Source of the DNA: Neelides folsomi
Taxonomy: Eukaryota; Arthropoda; Collembola; Neelipleona; Neelidae
DNA: 64,000 nt
Direction: 5' to 3'
NCBI GenBank assembly: GCA_034687125.1
Contig: JAQGBZ010000007.1
Span: forward strand, 248,001-312,000
Shown: one piece after another, positions 47,201 through 58,751 of the stretch
Layout of the letters: the number at the start of each line of letters is the position of its first letter
Position numbering within the stretch: position 1 is the first letter of the stretch
Notes under the pieces: model-generated
Told to the model about the DNA's origin: nothing
The model's input: the letters and a program-made list of their open reading frames with translations, nothing else
Database searches by the model: none
Program-made: the position numbers and the translations under genes

Positions 47201-50200
47201 TCTGGGAAATGGGCTCTAAAGAGCTGAAGCCTCTTCATTGAGAAGCCAAAGGAATAAAAGAGGAGAAAGGGAACAAAAGACCCATCGAAGGGAAAGTGGA
47301 TAAAACCAGGGAGGGTATTTATTACCAACCTCCTCCGCATTCCCCACTTCCAAACTCCCCATAAACACACTTAAATGAGCCTCAATTGAATTGGGGAATA
47401 TTGAAAAGTATTTTAATTGCATCTTCCCACAGCATCGCGGGGATCTCATGGAGGAGACATTACCTCACAATTCCTCGTGAGTGGCCGTCTTTTGATGCTC
47501 GGCTTTTGGCACGTTTATTGAAACGGCTATTGATTTTCTAACCAATGGCGCCGGTTTGAAAATGGGCACCTTTCCCAAGTAATCGATCCAATGAAATTAA
47601 TATTGATTCTCAAAGACTTCTATACGGACGTGCATACATGTACAAATGAGGGTTCCGAGTGCATCGTTATTGGGTTCTTTGTCCCACTCTTGGGTGATTC
47701 TCATTTTTGCATTCACCCCATTGATGTTCCTACAGTTGCCCGGAGCGGAACACAATTGGCCAATAATAGACGCTGATAATAACAAAATACATACATGTTT
47801 TCCCGTCTAACAATAAGTAAATAATTAAAATAAAGAACTTGCTAACTCAAATTCTTTTGGTCTGGAGAATCAGTGCAGCCAATGAAATCCTCTGTATGTA
47901 TGCATAATGCACAATAGGGGTCGATTAACAATTCAAATACCGAGGACAGAACCATGAAGGCGGGACAAGAGGGAAATCTTCTATTTTGACATTTGAGCTT
48001 CAAATTGAATTCATCCCCGAAAGGATTCAACTCCGATTTCCCCATGCTCATACGATGCCATACATACAATACGTATACATATTTAGTCCATATGCCTCAT
48101 GAGACATGTACATGCTTGTTACGCCTTTATTTATTAAAATGGAGGAGGACTAATGGTGAATGGGAAAATGAGGCATTTAGTTCTCTTTTTACTTCTTTGA
48201 TCGAGAAGGATGGAGAAAAGTAGAATAAGAACGGTGAGGAAGAGTCGTCGTTTAAATTACCATATTTGGAGCCGCCGTTGGTGGCCGAGGTTTGGAGACG
48301 ACGAGGCTCATCATTTCACGACCAGAACTTTTCCCACATGAATAATGGGAGACCATTAGAATTTTTTAGATTCACAAATGACTGTGGGAGAAGGCGGAGG
48401 AATCCCGACCCCTTTAACTCCTTTTACCATCATCAACTTTTGGCGGAGATGGGAAAAGAGGAGAGTCAGGTAGTATTATATTATATGTAATAATAGTTCC
48501 TCAATCTCATGAGAGCTTTCTCCTCTTTCCGTATCACTTACAATAAGTTTTTCTTCATAAACGATTACGCTCATCGCTCCACATTTCTTCCGCTATATGG
48601 ACTTTAATGTTTTAATAAATCTTGTATGATTCCCAAAAACCTGCCTCATCACAAATCTCCATTTGAACATCATTTCCTCCCATTAGAAAAATTAATTTTA
48701 AAATGATGAAACATTATGGAGCCATTACAATTGGTGAATAATATGAGCCTTTATGTTCGATCATATATTAACTAATAAGTATTATATATCAAAATAATGC
48801 ATTTTATATGCTTCAATTGATCATGTTTACTTTTTATGTTGTTTGACCTCGCAATATTTATAAATAATTCACTTATACATTAGAGGGCAAAAAATATATG
48901 TAGCTATTTATTGCTAACTCCCTTTACTGATGTATGCTTTATTTGGTTAATTTAAAATAAAAGTTTTGTTTTTGTTCCAGGAAAAGGCGTTGGTGGAGAA
49001 AGTGGAATAAAAGCATGCTAATGTTCAGGTATGCATTTCATCAATGATGAATGTAATGTATGAAATAGTGAAGGGGGGAAGTTTCTTTTAAAAGTAAAAA
49101 AGTGTGAAATTTCCCATTATTTTGTGGATGTAAGGGTAAGAGAAGTTTTTATGCGAGGTAAAATGGGTACAAGTTTTGTTGAAAAAAGTTAGCTCATGAA
49201 TTGGTAAAGGTATCCCAAATGAGAAGGCCCGGGGCTCTGGGAAAAACTTTGAAAGAGGAAATTAAAAAGAGGATTTCCATTGGATTGGGCGGAAGTGGGA
49301 GAGAAATGCCCTTTGAGGAAGATGAGTAGATATTGATTGAGAGGGCCGTTAATGGAAAGAAATGTTCAAGAGCGGGTGTAAGGGGATTTTGGGTAAATGA
49401 GAGTGGGAGTGTCGCAGAGGTGTGACACATGTATCAATCTCTCATGGAGAAAGTCGAGGGGAAATTGGTCGAGATCCAAGAAATGGAACCGTCGTCGGAG
49501 ATGCTGAGGTGGCGAGAATGCTGTTTCTCAAAACCCACCCGCCTATCGGAATTTCAACTTGCTGTCTGAGCAAAATCCGAATAGGGCTTTTCCTATCTTC
49601 CCATCCTTCCCGAGTCGGGACCGAAGTGCGAAGGAGTCCGCATATAAACAAAGTAAACAATGGGAAAGGAGCATCGATTTTATCATACTTGTCTCAACTT
49701 TGCATTCACGTCCAATGTGTTGAAGGCCCCATCATCTTTCAGGGGCCAAAGGAGCCTTCAACCCGTCTTTCATCCCCAGCTTTCACCCATCGACTCGTTG
49801 GTTACTGGGATCTCATTTGCGAGGATGCGAGTTGTTTAAAAGCCCAACTCGTTAAAGAAATCCGAACCCGGCTAATTAATTTCGGGCGAGAGCGGGAAAA
49901 GGGAGTGGCGGGCTGATGATGGCGCCATATTCCTCCATAAGATCAAAAGGCCGTGATTTGTTCCACGAGGTGGCCGAACCCTTTTAATCAATCTAATGAG
50001 GAGGCTGAGAGCGGGCCGAAGGGAGGCTCATTAGGATCATTGATTTGCCAGAGGAAAGTGGAGAGGAACGAAGATGTTTATTGGCAGGAACCGGGCAGAA
50101 TGCCAAATAAATACCTCGTTTGTCACTCATTCCTCTGTTCGAACCTCCTCTTTCCCCATCTTGATTGAGCATTAACTCTCCACTGTCAGTTTGATTTCTC

Positions 50201-51500
50201 CATTTGAGAACGCCATTTGCGAGATGTTGGTGAAGATCTCTTGAGCTACCTGAGTCCTCCTCTTATCTTGGGAACGGACGCGGAAGAGGAGGAGTGCAGA
50301 ACTGTGTCTTTTCATCTAACGATCTCTGGTCTTGACGGCGAGAATTATGGAGGGATAAATAACGAGTGGTTTAAGGATCCATTGCGTGGGGAATGATTCC
50401 AGAATTATTGCGAGCGATTCCTTCCTTTTGTTTCCCTACATATTTGAGGGCGAGGACTTTAACGGCTCTCATAAATCATCCCCCATTTCTCTTCTGGCCA
50501 CGAAGCGAAAATCTCTGTCCGCCTCTCGAGCAGACAAATCTCAAAATTCCAGAAAACAAAGGCCCGACTCCTCATTATTCCCTCTTTGTCTCGCCCAGGA
50601 GGAGGGAATTTAACGGGGACGGGAGCTCCCGGGCCGAAGAGAGATAAAAGGGCGCAGAGCGAGAGGTAAATGGGTTGAACAACCCCCCAACTTCCTGAAT
50701 ATGATTGATCTCTACACCTATCGCGGGGTTTGGGCCGATTGAGTCGATGGATCTATTTGCTCTTCGAGAGATTCCACTTCGTTTCTCAGGAACCGACCCT
50801 AATCTTCTCCATCCTCCCAACCCATGGAGACATGGAGAGTTGCGGATTTTCCTCTCTGAGCCTCTGAGGTGTTTGCCATTGGGGCAGAAGTGGAGGAAGG
50901 ATAGGCCCTGGCTGATTGCTCTTATTCAGACCCTTCTTGGAATTGATGGGAGGGAGGACAGGGTGGGAAGATGAGATTCTTTTCAAATCATTCTTCCTCC
51001 ACAGAGTCTCAAAGAGAGGATTCCCCACCCTGAATGAGTAATAGAAAGATTAGTAGCACTTCCAGGCTTCCTCCTACCATCTTCCCCACGACTCCCCCAA
51101 AGAGAGAATTGATTCTTCATCCCGGCAATTCCCCTCCATAAATCCTCTCAACGGTCTCTCCACCTAATTAAAGCAATTGAGAAGATTAAATACTCGGAAT
51201 TATGGGGAAAGTCTGGAAAATCAATCTGTCCCAAGTCCTCATTATATGATCACTTTGAGGTTCTTTATAGAATATTTGGTTCGGCCAACGATGGCAGTAA
51301 AGAGGAGAAATGAAATAAACTTGGGTGGTGATTCGGGTATCTTTGCCAGGGAAAGCCCGAGACGGAGTTACCATCCTTTTTATTCGCCCTTTTTATTTAA
51401 ATGGACTTGTGCGGAGTGTTATTGGGCTCCAAATGTGATGCTCCAAATGATTGTATGGTAAAAAAGGTTCTTCGCCCGCAAAGATCGCAGTGTAACAATG
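47200..51500. other. GC-richer gene-poor block
   Basis: The composition resembles the Musashi introns and changes sharply to AT-rich DNA on both sides. Openings such as 49422-49916 (+) and 50575-50820 (-) overlap in several frames without motifs. A possible spliced transcript at 48266-49026 is described under findings. It may be intron of the FAAH-like gene if that gene's first exon is distant. Confidence 0.4.
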
Positions 51501-54500
51501 ATTGCTTTTTATTAACGTTCATTTAATATTGCAATCTCGCTAACATGTAGGGTCTCTTACTCAAAACTATTAAAATTTAATGGCATTTAAAAACAAAAAG
51601 GCTCGAATGACAATGGCTCAGAGGTTTACATCTTGGATCGACCCATACTATCATATTATTATAAGAATTGTAACTATTCAAACAATGTAAGTATTACAGA
51701 GGTTTAATGTTAGTCTAACAATAAGACTTGGTGTGTTTGGCGAGTAATTCACAAATTTTACTCAAACATTAATGGTATTGATTCCAGCTAAATTAGTACA
51801 CATCAAATATATGTAGTAGATCCTATTCAATCCACTCCGGACAGTTGGAAAAAAGAATTACAATGAAAGATAAAATAAGGATTGTGAGAGACACCACATA
51901 AAAGCTGTTTAGCTTTTACCATATTTGAAAGCTCCAGGAAAGAACAACAATGACATTTGTGTGTGTAAGAAAAGCTTCCGAAACTGTGCAAAAATGATCC
52001 AATAGTGAGGTGCAATAATTAAATAGTATCTACAAGTACAAGATATGCCAACACTTCTTGAAGAAGAAATTAAGTAAGAACATTTATCAGATTACCATTT
52101 GGGAGTAAATATCTAATCGCAAGTGTGTTTTAGCACGATGATAACTGTACATTAACGTGTTCGCCTAGTGGTTTATTATGGGCATAAAATTCAAATCAAG
52201 ATTTTAACTGCGGAAATCCGCTCAAGCGGATGGTTAAATATTCTGGAAAGGAAAACAAGGCACGTTAAATTATGACACGACATTTCTCGCCTCGGCAAAA
52301 ACTTTGTCCCAGACAATCACAAAGGGAAAAATGCGAGGAAAAGTTGAAAATTTGCTGGACATTCACAAACATAAGGACCGTCCCTCGCATCCCAATGAAA
52401 CTAATTTATAGTGAGATTAAATTACTGATACAGAAGTAAAGGTCGACTTTGTAATTGTAATTTTCTTTTAATTAAGTATCTGTCACACACGTTTCTTCAA
52501 TGTCTTACATCATATTATTATAATAGTAAGATTCAACATGGCTGTTCTAACTAACATTTACATATATTGTATTATACGCATTGTAAACCGTGCATTAATT
52601 GCGACAAATACGCAATTTTTAAATATATGTATGTCATATTCCCAATTCAAGGGTACATTTTTAAATAATTATTTATTATAGCTTATTTTAATGGTCGGCA
52701 ATTGTTCCAATCACTTCTTTGCGGTAGGTATCTCAATGACGCTACCGGAATATAAATTTAAATCCTTTTTCATAGTCAACAATACAAATTCATATGTCTG
52801 TACATACATTTACATTTAATGGAGGAGTTTAAAGCAGACGGGGGTTATCAGAATATTTGATATTAATTTTTACAGCCAACTTAGAAACGATCTTTGAATG
52901 TAATATCTTTGAGACGGTGAAATAAGACTTATATATAGGATACAAATATATTACATAAAACTATTAGATAAGATAAAATGTCAATTATATATTAGATTCG
53001 GTACTTACAAGCTAATTAATATTATTACATATATATTTAATTTATGGATATCAATTGATACAGAAATTGAAGATATTTATAGTCACAAATACTATAATAG
53101 ATTATAAGCTGTATGATGAAATGATCACCAAATAATTCTTACATAACTCCTAAATTGTAACACTTATACCATATATTAAAGTATTGAAACGTTGTATCAA
53201 AGCTTGTTTAACTTTCATAGAAACTTTAGAACTGTGAAATTTCACAACTTATTAAGGATTAAAATCAATCAAATATAAAGGAAAAATAAAGGAAATATTT
53301 TGAAAAATGATAAACTTAATTGGGAATAAAGGTAATGTGAAATATTAAAATAAGTAAATATTTTTCCAAAGTAAAATAGAATTACACAAGTAATGTTTAA
53401 TATAAAAAATTAAATTGGCAACAAAAACTTAAAAAAATATTTCATAAATTGTAGATATATAAATATGTGTATGTGACTTTCATTTGTAAAGTCTTGTAAG
53501 GTTTATCAAACACACTCATGAGCTCAAGATCGTAAATACTAATGAATAATAATTTATAATAATATCTCTTTACAAAATGTGTAGTAGTAACAATGACATT
53601 CACAGACACTAATGGATGGAAAATCTCAGTTACACATAATATATATATATTTTATCTTACTTTAACTAGATACCTTCGTGATGACACCACGGTATATTGT
53701 GAGTTGTAAGGCTTACAATTAAATATAATAAGGCTTCCATTGGCATTATATTCCTCACGCCATCTGTCAAAGGGTGAACAAAGAGATTAAATGGGCTTTT
53801 GACTCCTTACAAATGAACCAAAATGAGTTTCTCATTAGTGTTCAATTTCCAAGTACTCGAATTCATCATCATCATTTGGGTATCCTTCCAGCTCAAATAA
53901 GCTCCATTTTCTACTTACATTTATGACACATTAATTTTCCAAATGGTGACGCCCTTTTATTTCTAATGGCATTTACGATCCTCCGTCGTTCTCATCTAAA
54001 AGGCTGATTGGAAACAGCGGTAAGGATTTGATTCATTCTTTAGCTGCAAAGTGACTATGTGAGTGGATTACACAATTAAGTACTAAAATCCTATTAATTA
54101 CTATCTTCTATACCTAATTTGATAACTAACTTATACAATTGTCTACTTAAATCCTATTAAAGAGCGTCAAGAGTCTCGAACAAAGTTAAAATATAAAATA
54201 AGAATATCTGTTGAACTATAATATGAGCACATGTGGGATTGCATGTTGAATTTGAGCTACAATACATATGTATGTGTATATATAATATGTAGAATATATA
54301 TATATATAAATATTATGTATAAATATAAGTATACATAATAATTATCCATAAATCTATATGGCGTGTGTGTGATTTTTATATATTATATTATTTATATGGT
54401 ACATTATCATATTTAAAGAATGTGCGCCTTTTTCCAACAACATCAACGATCTTAAAAGAGATGCAAGACTTGAAGTAATAAAATTCCTACAATTGGTTCC

Positions 54501-55034
54501 ATTCTTTACATATAAAATACAGGGCGTAATTTATATAGATTAATTTAAATAATACTCCTTTTCATTAATTTAGTAATGAATGTATAGTTATTACTCAATA
54601 AAAAAATTATGGTTTTTCAAGTTACAATTAATTAAAACACTCAATTCACCTGTGAGCTCCTATATAATAAATTTCTTAAAATATAGTAAACATTTCAGTT
54701 CAAAACTATATTCATACAGTTCAATATTGTATATCTTTATGTGCTGCATTTCAAATTATCGAATTAAATATTTACAAACATTACTGTTTTTAAAGTTAGT
54801 TTCTCAAGCCGTGACCTTTTCTGAATAGTGAGACATCTAATGAAAATAATATAAATAGAGTAAATATCTTCAAATCTTTGCACTTCAATTTCTTCCCATT
54901 AGCTATTGAGTAACTCGTTGAATTATTTTAGAAAGTATTAGCTTTGTCTGTTACTTCTTAATGTCATTTCCTCTTAAAGACGAATCTCTGAATGTTCAAG
55001 CCAAAAGTTGCATGATTGCCACCGCTTTAGCTTT
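51500..55034. other. AT-rich gene-free stretch left of DNTTIP1
   Basis: Very AT-rich with a TA run at 54294-54308 and a perfect short hairpin at 52216-52231 (ATCCGC, loop TCAA, GCGGAT). Several 25- to 55-codon openings look protein-like but also occur in overlapping frames, so none is called. Confidence 0.45.
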
Positions 55035-57771
55035 CTATGTGTCAGAGTACTGAAAGGCTTGGTCTAAGACGGCGCTCAGTTCGCAATTGGGGCTCACCGG
55101 CCCGATCGGCGGAGCTGCCAAATGAACCCCTGCATCGGGGGAAATTTGAAGAAGCGGCGAATTGTCTCCAAGATTCCCGCTGCTTCCCAAGCTTCCATTG
55201 GTCACACTCTCAATTAAGTCAAAGGAGTCTTGAGGATCCCAAGATCCCATATTGCGAGTGCTCTGAATTATATAAAACAAACCATGTAAAATCCCCCTTT
55301 AAATCATATATTATAAATGAAATATGTTAGATTATAATTTGATGAATCATTTATCATGCGGGAGTGACCAACCTGTAAGGCAAACTGAAGAAGGCTTCTA
55401 TCAGAAGGGTTGAGCCAGTCTCCTTTGTTGATAGCCTGTTCGATGGGGTCGAGATGGACGGAGTGAGCGTAAGAGTTGCCCTGGGCATTGGGGATTTGTG
55501 GCAATGCTGAGTGGCCTGGGTACATCGGAGGTGGCTTGTCCATCTGCATATAGTCTCGCATGTCGGCCATGTCATGGGCCGTGGAACCGAGTGGCAAAAG
55601 ACTCCCGTCATAGAGGTTCACCGGTGAGTTCCCACCGAGATGGTAACTATTCAGACTCTGTTGGCTCATATTTTGTTGAGGATGAACGGGGGGTGGAGGC
55701 AATGGCGGCGGATTGAGACTTCCAAGGGCGTTCCCCACACCGCTGTTGGCTCCAAGACCTCCTCCGACTGGTGTCTGACTCAAAGTATTATTCACGGTTG
55801 GACGGTTTCTATTTGGTGCCGGAGTTCGCAGAGCTTCCTCTGCATATTGCTTTTTCCAAGTATTGATGTACGACTTCATTTTTTCGAGAATGAATTCGGG
55901 AACACGAAAGCCTTTAATGTCGTCGTAGTTGATGTCAAACTTCAGCCTATCAATTAAAATTATCCATTGGAAAAACTTGGAATTTCCTTTTGTATTCATA
56001 ACATATTGTATTCGACTTGGAATAGTTATAAAGATAATACTTAATTTTTAAAATTAATATTTACACAAGTAATTGCAAAAATTGAAATTTTGTATTTGAT
56101 ATTGACAAATCGTGTTATTTGACAAGTGTATGTATGTTTATGTATAAGCTCACTTGTTGTCCTGCGCCAATTTTTCAATATCTTCTAAAAGCATTATGTA
56201 AGCCCTTCCTCCAGTGGCCGGCATGAGTTTATTCTTTGAGAGCCATTCCTTGTCATCGGCATCACTCGCATATTTGAAAAGAGCAGGATGTTTCACATAA
56301 AGTCGACCTCTTGTTTGAGCAAATCCTAGGGCCTTGTTGGCTCTGAAATTGATATCAAAATGGTTAGACATTTTACACACCTTTCACATATTAAAATCGT
56401 TAACCTATTTATGTAATAAATTCATTGATGGATATCTGGAACATCAAATTCGAATGTGGAAAGGAATTTCTATCGTTAGTAAAAATAAAAAATAGAGAGT
56501 TCAAGTGTATCAAAATTTTCCTCACTTGGCCCCCATAATGAAAAATGTTTCAGATGTCAGCTTGCTTGCGTCCCATTGGGCCACATGCTTCCTCGATGGA
56601 CCCGAAGGTTTCTTCGGTTTGGGTGGAGATGCATTTGAGTTTCCAGATGTGTTGTTATTATTTGTCATGCTGTTCCCGCCTGCTTTATTCCCAGACTTCT
56701 TTAACTTCTTACTTGCATTTGACATCGAACTGGCCTCAGAATCTGTATCAGATTCTCTTTTGACTCCAAACGAAGGTGACTGGAAAACAAATCATAGTCT
56801 CGTGAATTATGAAACATAAAATATGGATTAAATTATAAAGAGTCAGATTTCCATTTCAATAAAATTTGAGCTTTGATTAATTTATGTATTATTTACAGTA
56901 TGAGGGAGTTTGATCCCTTCAGATGCATTGGGTGTGCTTTGGCTTAGTTGGTTTGAGTTTTGACTATTTTGAAAATCAGAGTCATTAGGATCTATTGCAC
57001 TTGACGTATTGCAAGAGGACGGTGAGGGCGATGCCGTGTAACTCGGATACATTCGCTTGGCCTCCTCCAAAATTTGCCGGCAAAGATTCTGAATGTGGTC
57101 ATCTGTAACAGACTCGTTTCCAAGATTGTTTCGAATATTCTCAAACCCAGGTTTGAAGAATTTCTAAAAACGAATAAAAAAAGTTTAACCCAACTCTTCG
57201 GAATTTTTTACATAATAATGGTAGAGATGTGACAGTGAATATGAAACTTACCTCAATGTACTTGGATATGACATCTTTGATTTCTTGGTTGATCGACTTT
57301 TGAAGGTTTTGCCTGAGGAGATCCAAAGACTTGGTTGCGGTCGTGTACGACATCGATATCTTGGAAGAGCTGGATCCAGCAGATTTATTTATTGGAGGTT
57401 TCAGAACACTCAAATTGAATTGTCGCATATTAAAGGGACTCTGGAAATGAAACAAGGCGGGTGAAGTGAGAAAAAAAAAATTAAATATGTAATAATAATT
57501 AACTTTCTATTTAAATAACGAATTGTTTAAAAAAATGTCCACTCTCTCTTTTCTTATTTACAGCGACGCGGAGGGTACCACAATTTTTGATCAAAAAATT
57601 AATTTACATTTGGCATCCCAAACCATTCCAGGGTCCCTCCCAAACCACCAACCAACCAATTAACATTCTTAGAAGGTGCCTTCATGAACTTTCAATGTCC
57701 GGCCTGGAATTGAGTAAAAGTGAAGGACTCACCCATTCGGCTGGAACTCCCTCAAGGGTCTCAATGACCAT
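55035..57771 (-). CDS. DNTTIP1: DNTTIP1 (TdIF1) homologue with long C-terminal tail, seven exons, 579 aa
   Basis: Minus-strand exons: 57771-57733, 57440-57252, 57163-56897, 56779-56526, 56342-56154, 55946-55373, 55262-55035 (1740 nt, phases join). DNTTIP1 is a structural subunit of the mitotic deacetylase complex (MiDAC) with HDAC1/2; it dimerises and binds DNA or nucleosomes. Seen: the N-terminal dimerisation region (LDLLRQNLQKSINQEI, then KFFKPGFENIRNNLG), a Ser/Asn/Lys-rich linker, and the conserved C-terminal domain ANKALGFAQTRGRLYVKHP ... LFKYASDADDKEWL ... MPATGGRAY, then DDIKGFRVPEFILEKM. Vertebrate DNTTIP1 (about 329 aa) ends shortly after this. Here about 235 more residues follow, Pro/Asn/Gln/Ser-rich (NPPPLPPPPVHPQQN) and ending FQYSDT. 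The 13-codon first exon rests only on splice sites, phase and position and is the least sure part. Confidence 0.88.
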
Positions 57772-58751
57772 AGCCTTCCAAGGAGAGGAAACTTGGGATC
57801 CCGGACCGGTCCGGTCCCCTGTGGAAACGAGACGTGGCCTTGGTAGAAGGTCCCTAACGCCTAATTACAATTTGGACATATTGGAAGGGATCCCTACCTA
57901 CGGAGATTGGCATGCTGCTATGATTTAGCCACAAGCAGAAACTCGCCACAACTTTCTCTACAAAAACACGGCTGTGTATGTATCAATGTATATGATATTT
58001 ACATCCTGTACTCACGGCTCAATGGGGAAAACATCTGATGCCTTCCGCGCAAATGTAAACTCTCGGCCCAGTTGAGAATTGAGTAGTGCTCTCAACGCCA
58101 CCCAAACACGTTACCAACCATGTTTAAACGGTTTAAACCTCTTAGTAATCAGAGTGCAAAATTTTAAACTGACCTCACCAGTGACACTTTAATTGAACTA
58201 TGACTTTGAATAAAATTGCACAACGCCTCTCACCGGCAACCTCCGGGAGCTTATGCTGGTCTCCGCCAAACGCGGGCAATAAAATAGCTTACAATATATG
58301 ATTTATTTCGACATGTCAATTACTGACAATATTGCTTCACATTATCATTTTCAAACCAAAACCGCAAAAAATAAATTTAACAATAAATAATTGTTCTTAA
58401 TATTATAATTTAATTTAATAAATACAAATTTACAAATTACACCAACCGATGTTGAATCTCTCAGGCAACTGGAGTCATTCTCTGATAGACCTTTGACATT
58501 TCTTCGACAGTCTCTGTCCCGACTCTGACATTCTTCCGGCACTCCAGCATTTCTTTCTCAGGCAGTTTATAGGTTTATACCTTCACAGTGGCTTTTGGAA
58601 TGAGAAGCAGGAAAGTTCAAAGTTCTGCCGACAGCCGGCTGTCCGTTTTCTTCCTCCAACCTCGTGGAATTCCTCAACGCAACGGCCGAGGAATCGGGGA
58701 ATTTTTCCAAATCGCCTTCTTCGCTCAACTTGAAGCCTTCAAGTCCCCGAA
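57772..58751. promoter_or_regulatory. Head-to-head promoter region of DNTTIP1 and APC7
   Basis: About 980 bases separate the two divergent start codons. No TATA box was obvious at either end. Openings at 57587-57928 (+) and 58761-58351 (-) carry no recognised motif. If the DNTTIP1 first exon is misplaced, its true start would still fall in this interval. Confidence 0.45.

Noticed and set aside
49422-49916. 164-codon plus-strand opening
   Set aside because: It lies in GC-rich DNA with openings in other frames, shows no domain or motif, and has no splice or poly(A) context.
52250-52440. Protein-looking plus-strand frames near 52.3 kb
   Set aside because: Two overlapping frames both look coding over the same bases, there is no motif, and splice sites are lacking. 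This shows how misleading appearance alone is in this window.
53760-54560. Short protein-like pieces on both strands (for example minus-strand FELEGYPNDDDEFEYLEIEH and plus-strand NINDLKRDARLEVIKFLQL)
   Set aside because: They are under 60 codons, occur on opposing strands, lack start codons and could not be linked to other exons in phase.
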